Counted from the first letter of the stretch, positions 36,357 through 45,891 are shown. The stretch: 64,000 nucleotides of DNA from Catenovulum sp. 2E275 (GCF_025515275.1 NZ_JAOPFU010000001.1:124001-188000); one strand, 5' to 3'. Notes: a model not told the origin generated them from the sequence alone. Program-made: numbers and translations.

Positions 36357-36609
36357 TATATAACCTCAACTCGGGTTAAGGTGTATTCTAACTAATTGAA
36401 TTATTTAACCTTATAATTCTACATGGTTTCTAACGAGAATTTTTTTGTGCGGACAAGGCAAATTCACGCGTTAATAGCTAGTCTCGGCTTTAGTTCCAAC
36501 GTCGCTCGACCCCCCCCATCCATGGGGTCATATTGCAAGTGAATTTAACGCAGTACCCGCGAAAAAGGCCGTTTGAAATATATTCATTAAACCGAATTGA
36601 GGTTATATA
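36357..36609. mobile_element. MITE-like element with 20-21-bp terminal inverted repeats (family 2)
   Basis: Left end TATATAACCTCAACTCGG... (36357-36377) and right end ...CCGAATTGAGGTTATATA (36589-36609) are inverted copies with about two differences. The 250-bp interior has no open frame of note and contains a C8 run near 36508. It fills much of the gap between the M56 gene and pgk. The structure suits a miniature element moved by a transposase elsewhere; only one copy is in this window. Confidence 0.6.
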
Positions 36610-36827
36610 AGCAATTTAGCTCGATTGATTCAAACCCATTATCTTTTCGGCCACAGATTAATTTCACCATCAAAATTTTTACTAATTCTTTTACTACGAT
36701 AATATTTTATATTTAGCTTACATTTATTCTTTTATTATTTGGTTATTTATGACAACTTCAATCATGGCACATCAATCTAGCACTGAGGTAAAGTTCATTA
36801 GATTAGGTTATTAATTCCACAAACAAT
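36610..36827. other. Gene-free AT-rich stretch
   Basis: Remainder of the 670-bp gap between the M56 gene and pgk. It has short AT tracts only; I see no gene, strong hairpin or repeat until the pgk terminator. Confidence 0.5.
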
Positions 36828-36849
36828 AAAGGCCGCGTAAGCGGCCTTT
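36828..36849 (-). terminator. Rho-independent terminator of pgk
   Basis: AAAGGCCGC (36828-36836), loop GTAA, GCGGCCTTT (36841-36849). On the minus strand TTTATTGTTTG follows. It lies 35 bp after the pgk stop codon. Confidence 0.85.
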
Positions 36850-36883
36850 AGTCTATTTACATGAAAATAGTCAGCTTATTAGA

Positions 36884-38062
36884 TTAAGCTTTTGCTCTTT
36901 CTTGTAAAATTTTAACTGCTGGTAATTCTTTGCCTTCTACAAACTCTAAGAATGCACCACCACCAGTTGAAACATAAGAGATTTTATCTGCTAAATCCCA
37001 TTTGTCGATAGCAGCTAAAGTATCACCACCACCAGCGATTGTGAATGCATTACTTTCAGCGATAGCTTTAGCAACTACTTCAGTACCTTTTGCAAATGCA
37101 TCAAATTCAAATACACCACAAGGACCATTCCAGATAACCGTTTTAGCATTTTTAACAATTTCAGCTACGCGTGCCGCAGATTCAGGGCCGTAATCGATGA
37201 TTTCTTCATCGGCTTGAATTTCATTAGCTTGTTTAACTTCTGTTTTTGAAGTGTGGCTCCAATCACTAAAACCATCTTTAGTGGTACGCACATCAGTTGC
37301 AAAAATTACTTCTGTGGTTTCACGTAAACGCTTAGCTTCAGGAATTAAATCTTCTTCGTATAAAGAGTTACCAACTTCGTTACCGGCAGAAGCAACAAAA
37401 GTATTAGAAATACCACCACCCACCACTAAGGTGTCAGCAATTTTAGAAAACGCATCTAATACAGTTAATTTAGAAGATACTTTAGAACCACCAACAATCG
37501 CTACTAATGGGCGCTCTGGGTTATCTAATGCTTTACCTAATGCATCTAACTCTTGCACTAATAATGGGCCAGCACACGCAACAGGTGCAAATTTAGCAAC
37601 GCCGTGAGTTGACGCTTGAGCACGGTGAGCCGTACCAAATGCATCCATTACAAACACATCACATAATGCAGCTAATTTTTTAGATAAAGCTTCGTCGTCT
37701 TTACCTTCACCTAGGTTAAAACGCACGTTTTCTAAAACAACCACTTCGCCTGCTTTAGCGTCAACACCGTCTAAATAATCTTTTGCTAGGCTAACCGGTG
37801 CACCTAATTTTTCGTTTAAATATGCAACAACGGGTGCTAAAGAGAATGCATCATCATATTCGCCTTCAGTTGGACGACCTAAGTGAGACATTACTAATAC
37901 CGCAGCACCTTTTTCCAATGCAGCTTTAATAGTCGGAATTGCAGCATCAATACGCACACTTGAGGTGATGTTTTTATGATCATCTAAAGGAACGTTTAAG
38001 TCTTCACGAATTAAAACAGTTTTGCCATTTAAATCCAGGTCAGTCATTTTGATTACTGACAT
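36884..38062 (-). CDS. pgk: Phosphoglycerate kinase
   Basis: 392 residues, near the usual 387. Family blocks: [51 protein letters not shown] and GGGDTLAA (nucleotide loop). It transfers phosphate between 1,3-bisphosphoglycerate and ADP in glycolysis and gluconeogenesis. GGAG precedes the ATG. It follows epd, as in many gammaproteobacteria, but a MITE-like repeat separates the two and the usual fba does not follow; instead the unit ends in a terminator. Confidence 0.98.
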   Translation of the reverse strand: MSVIKMTDLDLNGKTVLIREDLNVPLDDHKNITSSVRIDAAIPTIKAALEKGAAVLVMSHLGRPTEGEYDDAFSLAPVVAYLNEKLGAPVSLAKDYLDGVDAKAGEVVVLENVRFNLGEGKDDEALSKKLAALCDVFVMDAFGTAHRAQASTHGVAKFAPVACAGPLLVQELDALGKALDNPERPLVAIVGGSKVSSKLTVLDAFSKIADTLVVGGGISNTFVASAGNEVGNSLYEEDLIPEAKRLRETTEVIFATDVRTTKDGFSDWSHTSKTEVKQANEIQADEEIIDYGPESAARVAEIVKNAKTVIWNGPCGVFEFDAFAKGTEVVAKAIAESNAFTIAGGGDTLAAIDKWDLADKISYVSTGGGAFLEFVEGKELPAVKILQERAKA

Positions 38063-38117
38063 AAGCGGTTCTCCAATTTTTATCTGATTAAAAAATTAAA
38101 TTGTGTTTTACACGTAT

Positions 38118-38250
38118 ATACCCAAACTACTAAGCATTTATACTGTGTTATTGATTTTGACAAGGGAATAACCATTATCTTCAATCAATGCCTTGTCTAA
38201 ATGCTTTTTATCTCTTGCTGAAATCTCGCATCGTCAAGCAGTTTGGGTAT
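38118..38250. mobile_element. MITE-like element, short copy (family 1), between epd and pgk
   Basis: It starts ATACCCAAACTACT and ends CAAGCAGTTTGGGTAT, an inverted pair. Bases 38133-38250 match 46611-46728 with four differences by eye; the left 130 bp or so present in the longer copy are deleted. It lies 56 bp before the pgk start and so will be in the epd-pgk transcript. Confidence 0.8.
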
Positions 38251-38292
38251 TATTTGTACTTAGAATATTAAGCAATCTTTTATCTGATGCAC

Positions 38293-39303
38293 TTATTGTG
38301 CCTGCATCATGGCTTTGCATGTATCCAGCATACGATTGGCGTAACCCCATTCGTTGTCACACCATACCAAAACTTTTACTAACTTATTATGACTGACTCG
38401 CGTTTGAGTGCCATCTAAAATACATGAATGTGGATCATGATTGAAATCTATAGACACTAAAGGCGCTTCAGTATAATCCAAAATACCTTTTAACTCATTG
38501 GCAGCAGCTTGTTTAATGACCTGATTAACCTGATTTATATCTACTTCTTTTTCAACTGTCATGCTTAATACCAACGCGGTTACGTTAACTGTTGGTACAC
38601 GCACAGAAATGGCTTCAAACCGACCTTGAAATTTTGGCAAAATCCGCTCAATTCCAGCGGCTAACCGAGTATCAACCGGAATAATCGACTGGCTGGCAGC
38701 CCGAGTTCGGCGCAAATCTTCGTGGTAAGAGTCAATCACAGGTTGATCATTCATCGCAGAATGAATCGTGGTAATACTGCCACTTTCAATGCCAAATGCT
38801 TGATCAAGCGCGGTAATAACCGGCACACATCCGTTAGTGGTACAAGATGCAGCAGACACCACCCGATGGCGCTTGGTTAAGATATTTTGGTTTACACCGT
38901 ACACTATAGTTGCGTCCATATTTGCATCTCCAGGATGCGAAAGCAAGACTTTACTCGCGCCTTGTCTTATATGTACAAAAGCGTCCTCAAAACCAGAAAT
39001 TTTACCTGTACATTCAAATACAACATCCACTCGCATATTATCCCAAGGTAACTCTGATACTCGGTTTTCATGCAATAAGTGAATTAAATCGTCATTAATT
39101 TTCAGCCGGTTATTTTCTAAACTAACATCCGCTTTAAAATGTCCGTGAGATGTGTCGTACTTTAATAAATGGGCAATATTTTGCGGTGAGGCAAGCTCAT
39201 TAATCGCGACAATTTTAAACTCATTCTGTAGACCATATTCATAAATTGCACGCACAACACTGCGCCCAATTCGGCCAAAACCATTAATCGCAATTCTAAT
39301 AAT
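38293..39303 (-). CDS. epd: D-erythrose-4-phosphate dehydrogenase, probable ATT (non-AUG) start
   Basis: About 336 residues if started at ATT 39303. It closely follows E. coli Epd: [15 protein letters not shown] (NAD site), [21 protein letters not shown] (catalytic Cys), [23 protein letters not shown] and [15 protein letters not shown]. It oxidises erythrose-4-P to 4-phosphoerythronate for pyridoxal phosphate synthesis. No ATG, GTG or TTG lies in frame between the upstream stop (39334-39336) and GTG 39255, and starting at 39255 would lose the whole NAD loop. GGAG (39312-39315) is 8 nt from ATT 39303 and 5 nt from ATC 39306, so one of these is the likely start. It lies between tkt and pgk. Confidence 0.93.
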   Translation of the reverse strand: MIRIAINGFGRIGRSVVRAIYEYGLQNEFKIVAINELASPQNIAHLLKYDTSHGHFKADVSLENNRLKINDDLIHLLHENRVSELPWDNMRVDVVFECTGKISGFEDAFVHIRQGASKVLLSHPGDANMDATIVYGVNQNILTKRHRVVSAASCTTNGCVPVITALDQAFGIESGSITTIHSAMNDQPVIDSYHEDLRRTRAASQSIIPVDTRLAAGIERILPKFQGRFEAISVRVPTVNVTALVLSMTVEKEVDINQVNQVIKQAAANELKGILDYTEAPLVSIDFNHDPHSCILDGTQTRVSHNKLVKVLVWCDNEWGYANRMLDTCKAMMQAQ

Positions 39304-39321
39304 GATGGTATCTCCAAGAGC

Positions 39322-39351
39322 AAAAAAGGCAGACTAAAAGCCTGCCTTTTT
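39322..39351 (-). terminator. Rho-independent terminator between tkt and epd
   Basis: AAAAAGGCAG (39323-39332) pairs with CTGCCTTTTT (39342-39351) around a 9-nt loop. On the minus strand a T6 run ends at 39322, only 6 nt before the epd GGAG. It should end tkt transcripts or attenuate epd-pgk. Confidence 0.8.
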
Positions 39352-39370
39352 CAAATAACTAAACTAATTA

Positions 39371-41365
39371 TTAGCCTAATTTTTTAACTGTAGCAACTAC
39401 GTTTTCAACAGTGAAACCGAAGTGTTTGAATAAGTCGCCACCCGGAGCAGATTCACCGAATGTTGTTAAACAAACAAAACCACCGTTCATACCAACGTAC
39501 TTGTACCAGTAATCAGCGTGAGCTGCTTCAATTGCAACACGCTTAGTCACTGCTGCAGGTAATACAGACTCTTTGTACTCAGCTGATTGAGCATCAAACG
39601 CATCTGTAGAAGGCATAGAAACAACACGTGCTTTAATTCCTTCAGCTGCTAAAGCTTCAGCAGATTTAACCGCTAATGAAACTTCAGAACCTGTCGCGAT
39701 TAAAATAACATCTGGTGTACCGTCTGTATCAACTAATACATAACCACCTTTAGTGATGTTAGCAACTTGCTCTTCAGTGCGAGCTAATGCAGGTAAACCT
39801 TGACGGCTGAAAATTAATGAAGTTGGTGCGTTACGACGCTCAACAGCATTTTTCCAAGCTACAACAGATTCAGTTGCATCAGCAGGACGCCATGTAGACA
39901 TACGAGGTGTCATACGTAAGTTAGCTAATTGCTCAACTGGTTGGTGAGTTGGGCCGTCTTCACCCTGACCGATAGAGTCGTGAGTAAATACGAAAATATT
40001 TTGAATACCCATTAATGCAGACATACGAACTGCGTTACGCGCGTATTCCATAAACATCATGAAAGTTGCACCGTAGTTAATGAAACCACCGTGTAAAGAA
40101 ATACCGTTCATGATACCCGCCATACCGAATTCACGTACACCGTAGTGGATGTAGTTACCGGCAGCATCGTCTTGAATACCTTTAGAACCTGACCATAAAG
40201 TTAAGTTAGAACCCGCTAAGTCAGCAGAACCACCTAATAATTCAGGTAATAAAGCACCAAATGCTTCAATTGCATTTTGCGATGCTTTACGAGAAGCAAT
40301 GCCCTCGCCTTTAGCTTGAGTTTCAGCGATGAAAGCTTGTGCTTTTTCTGCGAAATCAGCAGGTAATTCACCTTTGATTACACGACGCTCGTATTCAGCA
40401 GCTAACTCAGGGTATGCAGCTTTGTATGCTTCAAATTTAGCATTCCACGCAGCTTCTTTAGCAGCGCCAGCTTCTTTTTGATCCCAACCAGCATAAACGT
40501 CTGCAGGGATTTCAAATGGTGCATGTGGCCACTGTAAAAATTCACGTGCCGCAGCGATTTCTTCATCACCTAATGGTGCACCGTGACAGTCGTGGCTACC
40601 ACATTTGTTAGGCGAACCTAAACCAATGATAGTTTTACAACAAATCATAGTAGGCTTGTCAGTTACCGATTTAGCTTCTGTGATTGCTGCTGCTACTGCT
40701 TCAGGGTTATGACCGTCAACACCTTTAATTACGTGCCAGCCGTAAGATTCAAAACGCTTAGGCGTATCATCAGTAAACCAACCTTCTACGTGACCGTCGA
40801 TAGAAATACCGTTGTCATCCCAGAAAGCGATTAATTTGCCAAGACCTAAAGTACCAGCTAATGAACAGGCTTCGTGTGAAATACCTTCCATTAAACAACC
40901 GTCGCCTAAGAAACAGTATGTGAAATGGTCAACAATGTCGTGGCCTTCACGGTTGAATTGCGCAGCTAATGTTTTTTCAGCAATAGCAAAACCAACAGCG
41001 TTAGAAATACCAGCGCCTAAAGGACCTGTTGTTGTTTCAACACCAACAGTGTAACCATATTCTGGGTGACCAGGAGTTTTAGAGTGTAATTGACGGAATT
41101 GTTGTAATTCACTGATTGGCAAGTCGTAACCTGACAAATGTAATAGTGAATAAATTAACATTGAACCGTGGCCGTTTGATAAAATGAAACGGTCGCGATC
41201 TGACCAGTCAGGATTTGTAGGATTGTGGTTTAAGAAATCGCACCATAATACTTGAGCGATGTCAGCCATACCCATAGGGGCACCAGGGTGACCAGATTTA
41301 GCTTTTTGTACCGCATCCATACTTAAAACACGGATAGCGTTAGCAAGATCTTTGCGTGACGACAT
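39371..41365 (-). CDS. tkt: Transketolase
   Basis: 664 residues, the standard length. Thiamine-diphosphate motif [14 protein letters not shown]-terminal [18 protein letters not shown], and the pyrimidine-domain block [25 protein letters not shown] are intact. It moves two-carbon units between sugar phosphates in the pentose phosphate pathway and supplies the erythrose-4-P used by Epd next door. AAGGAG precedes the ATG. A terminator in the tkt-epd gap means epd may be only partly co-transcribed. Confidence 0.98.
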   Translation of the reverse strand: MSSRKDLANAIRVLSMDAVQKAKSGHPGAPMGMADIAQVLWCDFLNHNPTNPDWSDRDRFILSNGHGSMLIYSLLHLSGYDLPISELQQFRQLHSKTPGHPEYGYTVGVETTTGPLGAGISNAVGFAIAEKTLAAQFNREGHDIVDHFTYCFLGDGCLMEGISHEACSLAGTLGLGKLIAFWDDNGISIDGHVEGWFTDDTPKRFESYGWHVIKGVDGHNPEAVAAAITEAKSVTDKPTMICCKTIIGLGSPNKCGSHDCHGAPLGDEEIAAAREFLQWPHAPFEIPADVYAGWDQKEAGAAKEAAWNAKFEAYKAAYPELAAEYERRVIKGELPADFAEKAQAFIAETQAKGEGIASRKASQNAIEAFGALLPELLGGSADLAGSNLTLWSGSKGIQDDAAGNYIHYGVREFGMAGIMNGISLHGGFINYGATFMMFMEYARNAVRMSALMGIQNIFVFTHDSIGQGEDGPTHQPVEQLANLRMTPRMSTWRPADATESVVAWKNAVERRNAPTSLIFSRQGLPALARTEEQVANITKGGYVLVDTDGTPDVILIATGSEVSLAVKSAEALAAEGIKARVVSMPSTDAFDAQSAEYKESVLPAAVTKRVAIEAAHADYWYKYVGMNGGFVCLTTFGESAPGGDLFKHFGFTVENVVATVKKLG

Positions 41366-41452
41366 TGTAACTCCTTAAGTTAACCATTTCTTGGTAGCGT
41401 CGAGTATTTAAAATTGACTGCCGAGCCACTTTAGCGTTTTTCAGCAGTTAAA

Positions 41453-41474
41453 AAATCGGGGGGTATTTTCCCCC
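41453..41474 (-). terminator. GC-rich hairpin with T-tract in the tkt leader
   Basis: On the minus strand GGGGG, loop AAAATA, CCCCC, then CGATTTTTT. This has terminator form but stands about 90 nt upstream of tkt, so it may stop read-through from the CHRD gene or act as an attenuator. Confidence 0.5.
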
Positions 41475-41639
41475 AGAGAAGCACTAAGTGCAAATATTTA
41501 TCGCTTATATCGGCCATATTAGATAAAAAATATGACAAATATGATTAAACTAAATTAATAAATTTTATTTTTTCAGGTTAATATATGATTTTTTATCAGT
41601 ATGACGACTAAAACTAAATGTGTTTATTCTATCAAAATT

Positions 41640-41664
41640 AAGTGCTACCGGTAGCACTTTTTCT
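41640..41664. terminator. Palindromic terminator downstream of the CHRD gene
   Basis: AAGTGCTACC directly followed by GGTAGCACTT (41640-41659), a perfect palindrome forming an 8-bp stem with loop CCGG. T-rich runs lie on both sides. It probably ends the CHRD transcript on the minus strand; orientation is not certain. Confidence 0.6.
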
Positions 41665-41826
41665 TATAAATAATAGAGATTATCAGGGGAACAAGTTGTA
41701 GGTGTAAAAAGATAATATAGAGCTGTTAATCCAACTCTATATAGATAGGGTCTGTTTACCTTTTGAATGCCATTTTCAGCAGTCTATACATCAAGCATCA
41801 ACAAACCCTAATTATGAATAGACAAT

Positions 41827-43371
41827 TTATGGAACGATTTGTCCACGGATTTCACCGTTGGCATTTAATGTTGTATGTATATTTACATAGTGTCCGGCAT
41901 CTAACAATTGAGCAGCAACACTCTCGTCAAGCACCACACTACCATCCGTTTTCCAAACATTAGTATTTGCTGTATCTTGCATTAAAGTTACAACAACATC
42001 ACCATTAGAACCTGCACTACCCGAATGGATATGGGCTGCACTTGCTTCAACTAAATTCATAGTCACAGCAGTTAACTCTAATTCATTAGTTTGGGTATTA
42101 AATAAAGCATAACCATATCCCATGGCATCAGTAGTAACAAGAGGAACTTGTTGCTGACCTTCTATTGGAAAGGTCATTAAAGCATAATTATCCGTCACAA
42201 TTTGTCCCCTGATTTCACCTCCCGTATTTACTGGTGTATGAATATTCACATAATGACCACCAGAAGCTAATACCTGATAAATTTCTTCAGTTAACATTGT
42301 ATTTTCAGGTGTCATCCAAACTCCCATATCTTCAGATGATTGTTCTAATGCAACTAATACTTCCCCATTCATACCAACTCTACCCGTATGAATATGAGCA
42401 GCTGTTGCATCCATGAGATTATTAGTCACAACTTTTAGCTCTAAAGCGTAGTTATCCATGTTAACTAAAGCATAACCATTGCCTGTAGCGTCTGTCGTCA
42501 CAGCAGGCACCTCTTGATCACCACCTAATGCGAAATTAATCAGTGCCATATTATCACCAATAATCTGCCCCCTAATTTCTCCCGATGGATTTTCTGTAGT
42601 ATGTAAATTAACGTAATGTCCGCCATCCATTAATATTTGTGCAGTAGTACTGTCAATTACTGTATTTTCTTCAGTCATCCACTCACTACTATCAAGACCT
42701 TGTATTAATGTAATTGCCACATCTCCATTTGTACCAATTCTACCAGTATGAATATGAGCTGCATTGGTATCATCAGCTTCCATCGTCTTAACTTTAAGGT
42801 CAAGAATATTTGTTGAGCTATTATAGGTTGCATAACCATACCCCATAGCTTCAGTATCGACTGTTGGAACTTCTTGTTCCCCTGAGAGATTAAAAGTGAA
42901 CAATGTAAAATCGCTGGTTAAAATTTGCCCTCTCAGTTCACCTGATGCATTATCCTCTGTATGTACATTGACATACCAACCGCCATCCATAAATTCATCA
43001 ACTGCGGCCTGATTTAAATTAGTTTCATTTATGTAATACATTCCTGCTGTTGAGCTAGGCTCAAAAGTAAAAGCAACATCGCCATTTGACCCGACATACC
43101 CTTGATGAATATGGGCTGCCGAAAACCCCTCAACATCAGTTGCATCTAGTGTTGCCCTAAATTGCATTAAGTTTTGATCAAATTGGAATTCAACTGTTGC
43201 TGTATCTGTAGACATTACACTTGGAACTTCCTGAGAACCAGAAAGCTGAATTGTTAAAGTAAGGCTTGGCATAAATGATTCGGGACTATTATCATCGTCA
43301 TCATCTGAACCAAAGTCTAACGAACATGCTGTCATCATCAATGCCAACATTAAAGTTAAGCAGTATTTCAT
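41827..43371 (-). CDS. Lipoprotein with four CHRD repeats
   Basis: 514 residues. Lipoprotein signal with C16 (MMTACS), then an Asp-rich spacer (GSDDDDDNSPES). Four tandem CHRD-type domains of about 115-120 residues follow (about 35-150, 155-275, 280-395 and 400-514). Each has the pattern LSGxQEVPxVxTxAxGxGxAxxN...AAHIHxGxxGxNGDVxxxL...DGGHYVNxHTxxNxxGEIRGQI. CHRD is named from chordin; bacterial members are of unknown function and often lie at the cell surface. The His-rich AAHIH and YVNIHT motifs could bind metal, which is only a guess. AAGGA precedes the ATG. Transcribed alone. Confidence 0.88.
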   Translation of the reverse strand: MKYCLTLMLALMMTACSLDFGSDDDDDNSPESFMPSLTLTIQLSGSQEVPSVMSTDTATVEFQFDQNLMQFRATLDATDVEGFSAAHIHQGYVGSNGDVAFTFEPSSTAGMYYINETNLNQAAVDEFMDGGWYVNVHTEDNASGELRGQILTSDFTLFTFNLSGEQEVPTVDTEAMGYGYATYNSSTNILDLKVKTMEADDTNAAHIHTGRIGTNGDVAITLIQGLDSSEWMTEENTVIDSTTAQILMDGGHYVNLHTTENPSGEIRGQIIGDNMALINFALGGDQEVPAVTTDATGNGYALVNMDNYALELKVVTNNLMDATAAHIHTGRVGMNGEVLVALEQSSEDMGVWMTPENTMLTEEIYQVLASGGHYVNIHTPVNTGGEIRGQIVTDNYALMTFPIEGQQQVPLVTTDAMGYGYALFNTQTNELELTAVTMNLVEASAAHIHSGSAGSNGDVVVTLMQDTANTNVWKTDGSVVLDESVAAQLLDAGHYVNIHTTLNANGEIRGQIVP

Positions 43372-43504
43372 AGCTAAGTCCTTCTAATTTAATAAACGTT
43401 AATTAACTTTTGAGGTGGCTAAAAACTCACAAATATAGTGAATATTTTTACCGACCTATAGCTTGTTACGTTTAGTAAAAGAAAAAGATCATTATTGTAT
43501 CAAG

Positions 43505-44422
43505 TTATTTACTAAAACTTATTTTATTTAGGCTAGAATCTGCTTTAAAAACTCCATTCTGATACCAGAACAATGGATTTTTATAATCCGTGTCTGCCGG
43601 TAAAAGTGGATTCTTTAGCTGCAAATAAAGTTGGGTTTGATCTTTAGATAATGGATAAATATGCGCAGTTAACGCATGTTTTTGCATCAACGCTTCAATT
43701 TGTCCTGTTTCAGCTAAAATGGTCATGCCATCTTCTATCCATTTAGTTAACTCAGTCGATTCTTTTTTAGTAAAAAAATAAACCGCAAACGGATAATGTA
43801 ATAAAATTCGTGAGTAACTCATTAAATCTGGAAATTTAGATTGGCGAATGACAACATCGTTACCTGCATCGTGAAATCCGCGTGGAAAATAATCACAGCG
43901 CCCGGCATTTAACATACTAAATAAATTTTCATAAGTAGGGGTTGCTATTACTTTTAAACCTGCCTTTTCTAAAATCTCGGTATCTGGCCAGTGTTTTCCC
44001 TGACAAGCAACAAATTGTTTTAAATCATCCAAGTTTTTAATTGTATCAAATGCGGCTTTTGATTTTTTATTAATTAAAAATTTTCGAAAACCAATTAAAC
44101 CACGAGTAGTTGGAATACGAATTGCGCTTAAATCTTTTTCTTCTTGGATTGAAGTCCCTAACCAATACACATCAATTAATTTACCTTTCATTAATTCATA
44201 TTTAGCTCGCGCCTGCGACATATTATAAATCATTTCAACTTTAGGCACTTTTCGCCCGTTTGCGCCAGCAGTCAGAGCCATAGTTAATAAAGTCTGATGA
44301 TAATCAACTGATAAATCAAAGTTAGAGCGGGGAGCAGGTATTTTCAATACATCCGGTACCGTTGCAAACAATGAAAATGCCCATAAAAAACTGATACAAC
44401 TAATAATTATTTTAAGTGTCAT
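43505..44422 (-). CDS. Periplasmic solute-binding-like protein, paralogue of the gene at 8.0 kb
   Basis: 305 residues with a signal peptide (1-20, ending LFA). It aligns by eye along its length with the protein at 8042-8887: IPTTRGLIGFRKFLI, FVACQGKHWPDTEILEKAGLKVIATPTYENLFSMLNAGRCDYFPRGFHD, a hydrophobic LLHYPFAVYFF, and a C-terminal NPLLPADTDYKNPLFWYQ. The fold resembles extracellular solute-binding family 3. No transporter or sensor gene adjoins it. Unlike its paralogue it has no CCGG operator upstream, and its ribosome site is weak. Ligand unknown. Confidence 0.75.
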   Translation of the reverse strand: MTLKIIISCISFLWAFSLFATVPDVLKIPAPRSNFDLSVDYHQTLLTMALTAGANGRKVPKVEMIYNMSQARAKYELMKGKLIDVYWLGTSIQEEKDLSAIRIPTTRGLIGFRKFLINKKSKAAFDTIKNLDDLKQFVACQGKHWPDTEILEKAGLKVIATPTYENLFSMLNAGRCDYFPRGFHDAGNDVVIRQSKFPDLMSYSRILLHYPFAVYFFTKKESTELTKWIEDGMTILAETGQIEALMQKHALTAHIYPLSKDQTQLYLQLKNPLLPADTDYKNPLFWYQNGVFKADSSLNKISFSK

Positions 44423-44716
44423 GTAAGGTCTTATAAATTATACAACTAACAGCTTAAACATAACTAATATTAATAGGTTGTCAAATAAATCCAATCGGGC
44501 TGCAAGCTACCCTTTAAATTAAACCCAGTGGCGGGTATGCTAGAGTCATTTATATCATTAAATAAGCATATCATTGGTTTAGCTCGCCCTTAGAACGTTG
44601 AATTTTATTATATAGGACGAACGGCAATTGCTTAATATTCAAACAGACTAAACTCTGAACTACAACCTTATATCAATTATTAAAAACTTATCTCCAATTA
44701 GCGTAAACAATTTATT
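44423..44716. other. Divergent gap between the solute-binding gene and the HAD gene
   Basis: Just under 300 bp with no gene. A partial match to the second palindrome, TAGAACGTTGAA, lies at 44591-44602, but its right half is broken. Confidence 0.4.
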
Positions 44717-45391
44717 ATGACAAACCAGCCAGAAATTAAAGCGATTTTATTTGATAAAGACGGAACCATTTTTGACAGCGAAGCCGCCTACCGAGATGCA
44801 TGGGTGACAAGTGCTCAACATTTTAATTTAGAGATGACGCCACAAATGTATGATCCATTTGTTGGAATTAGAGCCGCAGAATCTTACAAACTGGCTAGAG
44901 AATTATTTGGCAATGAATTCCCATTGGAAGAATTTGCCGTTAAAACCCGCGAATTAATCGATTATCACAAAATGCGTGGATTACCGATTAAAAAAGGCTT
45001 TGACCGTTTTTTCCAGCAGGCTCGCCAGTTAAATATTCCAATGGGTTTAGTTACTTCAGCCGTTTATGATGCTGCGGTTTTAACTTTTTGTCAGACCGAT
45101 TATTTGGCCCATTTTGATATTATTGTTGCTGGCGATATGGTTAAACATGCCAAACCGTCTCCTGAGTGTTATTTAATGGCCAGTGAAAAACTGGGGGTTG
45201 AACCACAACATATCTTAGTATTTGAAGATTCAAACGCAGGTGTTGAAGCAGCTACCAGCGCGGGTTGTCAAACGGTTGCGATCCCTGATTATTTGCCCGT
45301 GCATGAAGCGCTATTAGCCAAAGCCAGTTATGTTTTAGAGAGTTTTGACCAAGCGCATTCAATTATCGCTAACATAAATAAGGCAAAATAA
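44717..45391 (+). CDS. HAD-superfamily phosphatase/phosphomutase (beta-phosphoglucomutase-like, subfamily IA)
   Basis: 224 residues. Motif I is ILFDKDGTIFDSE with nucleophile D13 and acid/base D15; motif II is in LVTSA; the Lys of motif III is in KHAKPSPECY; motif IV is VFEDSNAGVEAA. A helical cap (about 20-85) marks subfamily IA. Likely a sugar-phosphate phosphatase or phosphomutase; the exact substrate is not readable. Its stop codon overlaps the start of the acetyltransferase gene by one base (TAATG), so the two are translationally coupled. Confidence 0.88.
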   Translation: MTNQPEIKAILFDKDGTIFDSEAAYRDAWVTSAQHFNLEMTPQMYDPFVGIRAAESYKLARELFGNEFPLEEFAVKTRELIDYHKMRGLPIKKGFDRFFQQARQLNIPMGLVTSAVYDAAVLTFCQTDYLAHFDIIVAGDMVKHAKPSPECYLMASEKLGVEPQHILVFEDSNAGVEAATSAGCQTVAIPDYLPVHEALLAKASYVLESFDQAHSIIANINKAK

Positions 45392-45891
45392 TGACGCTAA
45401 CAATACGCTACGAGCAAACACAGGACGCAGCCGAAATCAGCCAGCTAATCACAGCGGCTTTTAAATCAGCCCAGTTTTCAAATCATAATGAACAGGATAT
45501 TGTTGATGCGCTGCGTCAACACAATGCATTAACTGTCGGATTAGTTGCATTAAATCAGGGTAAGTTGGTGGGTTTTGTTGCTATGTCACCGGTTAAAATT
45601 TCTGACGACACTCAAGATTGGTATGGCTTAGGTCCGGTTGCGGTTTTGCCTGAATATCAAAACCAAGGAATTGGTGCCTCTTTGATTAATAGTGCGTTAT
45701 CCGAGATTAAATTTAAAGGCGCAGCTGGTTGTGTTGTATTGGGTGAACCTGATTATTATCAAAGATTTGGCTTTAAAGTAACCAACCAACTTGAGCTATC
45801 CAATGTGCCACCCAGTTATTTTCAGGCAATCAGTTTTGGTGCAAAAACAGCCAGCGGTCAAGTGTCTTATCATTCGGCTTTTTCGGTTTAA
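45391..45891 (+). CDS. GNAT-family N-acetyltransferase (YhbS-like)
   Basis: 166 residues. The acetyl-CoA loop is in LGPVAVLPEYQNQGIGASLI, followed by VVLGEPDYYQRFGFKV, as in YhbS-type GNAT enzymes. The substrate is unknown. It starts on the last base of the HAD stop codon, so it belongs to the same operon. It converges with the next gene, with only 10 bp between their stop codons. Confidence 0.88.
   Translation: MTLTIRYEQTQDAAEISQLITAAFKSAQFSNHNEQDIVDALRQHNALTVGLVALNQGKLVGFVAMSPVKISDDTQDWYGLGPVAVLPEYQNQGIGASLINSALSEIKFKGAAGCVVLGEPDYYQRFGFKVTNQLELSNVPPSYFQAISFGAKTASGQVSYHSAFSV

Larger units (their letters stand above)
41366..41826. other. Intergenic region upstream of tkt
   Basis: About 460 bp holding two strong hairpins (41458 and 41640, listed separately) and a weaker one, ATATAGAG...CTCTATAT, near 41720. 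It must contain the tkt promoter; I cannot pick one confidently. No gene is seen. Confidence 0.5.

Noticed and set aside
36500-36525. C8 run as a phase-variable contingency tract
   Set aside because: It is inside a non-coding MITE-like element and does not touch a gene or promoter I can identify.
38193-38396. Plus-strand frame of 67 codons between pgk and epd
   Set aside because: Half is the MITE-like repeat and the rest is antisense to the epd 3' end.
41640-41659. GCTACCGGTAGC as another copy of the CCGG operator
   Set aside because: It lacks the TGTAA/TTACA arms and is better explained as the stem of a terminator.
44591-44602. TAGAACGTTGAA as another copy of the GAACGTTC operator
   Set aside because: The right half is broken and the neighbouring genes are not linked to the saccharide locus; too weak to count.
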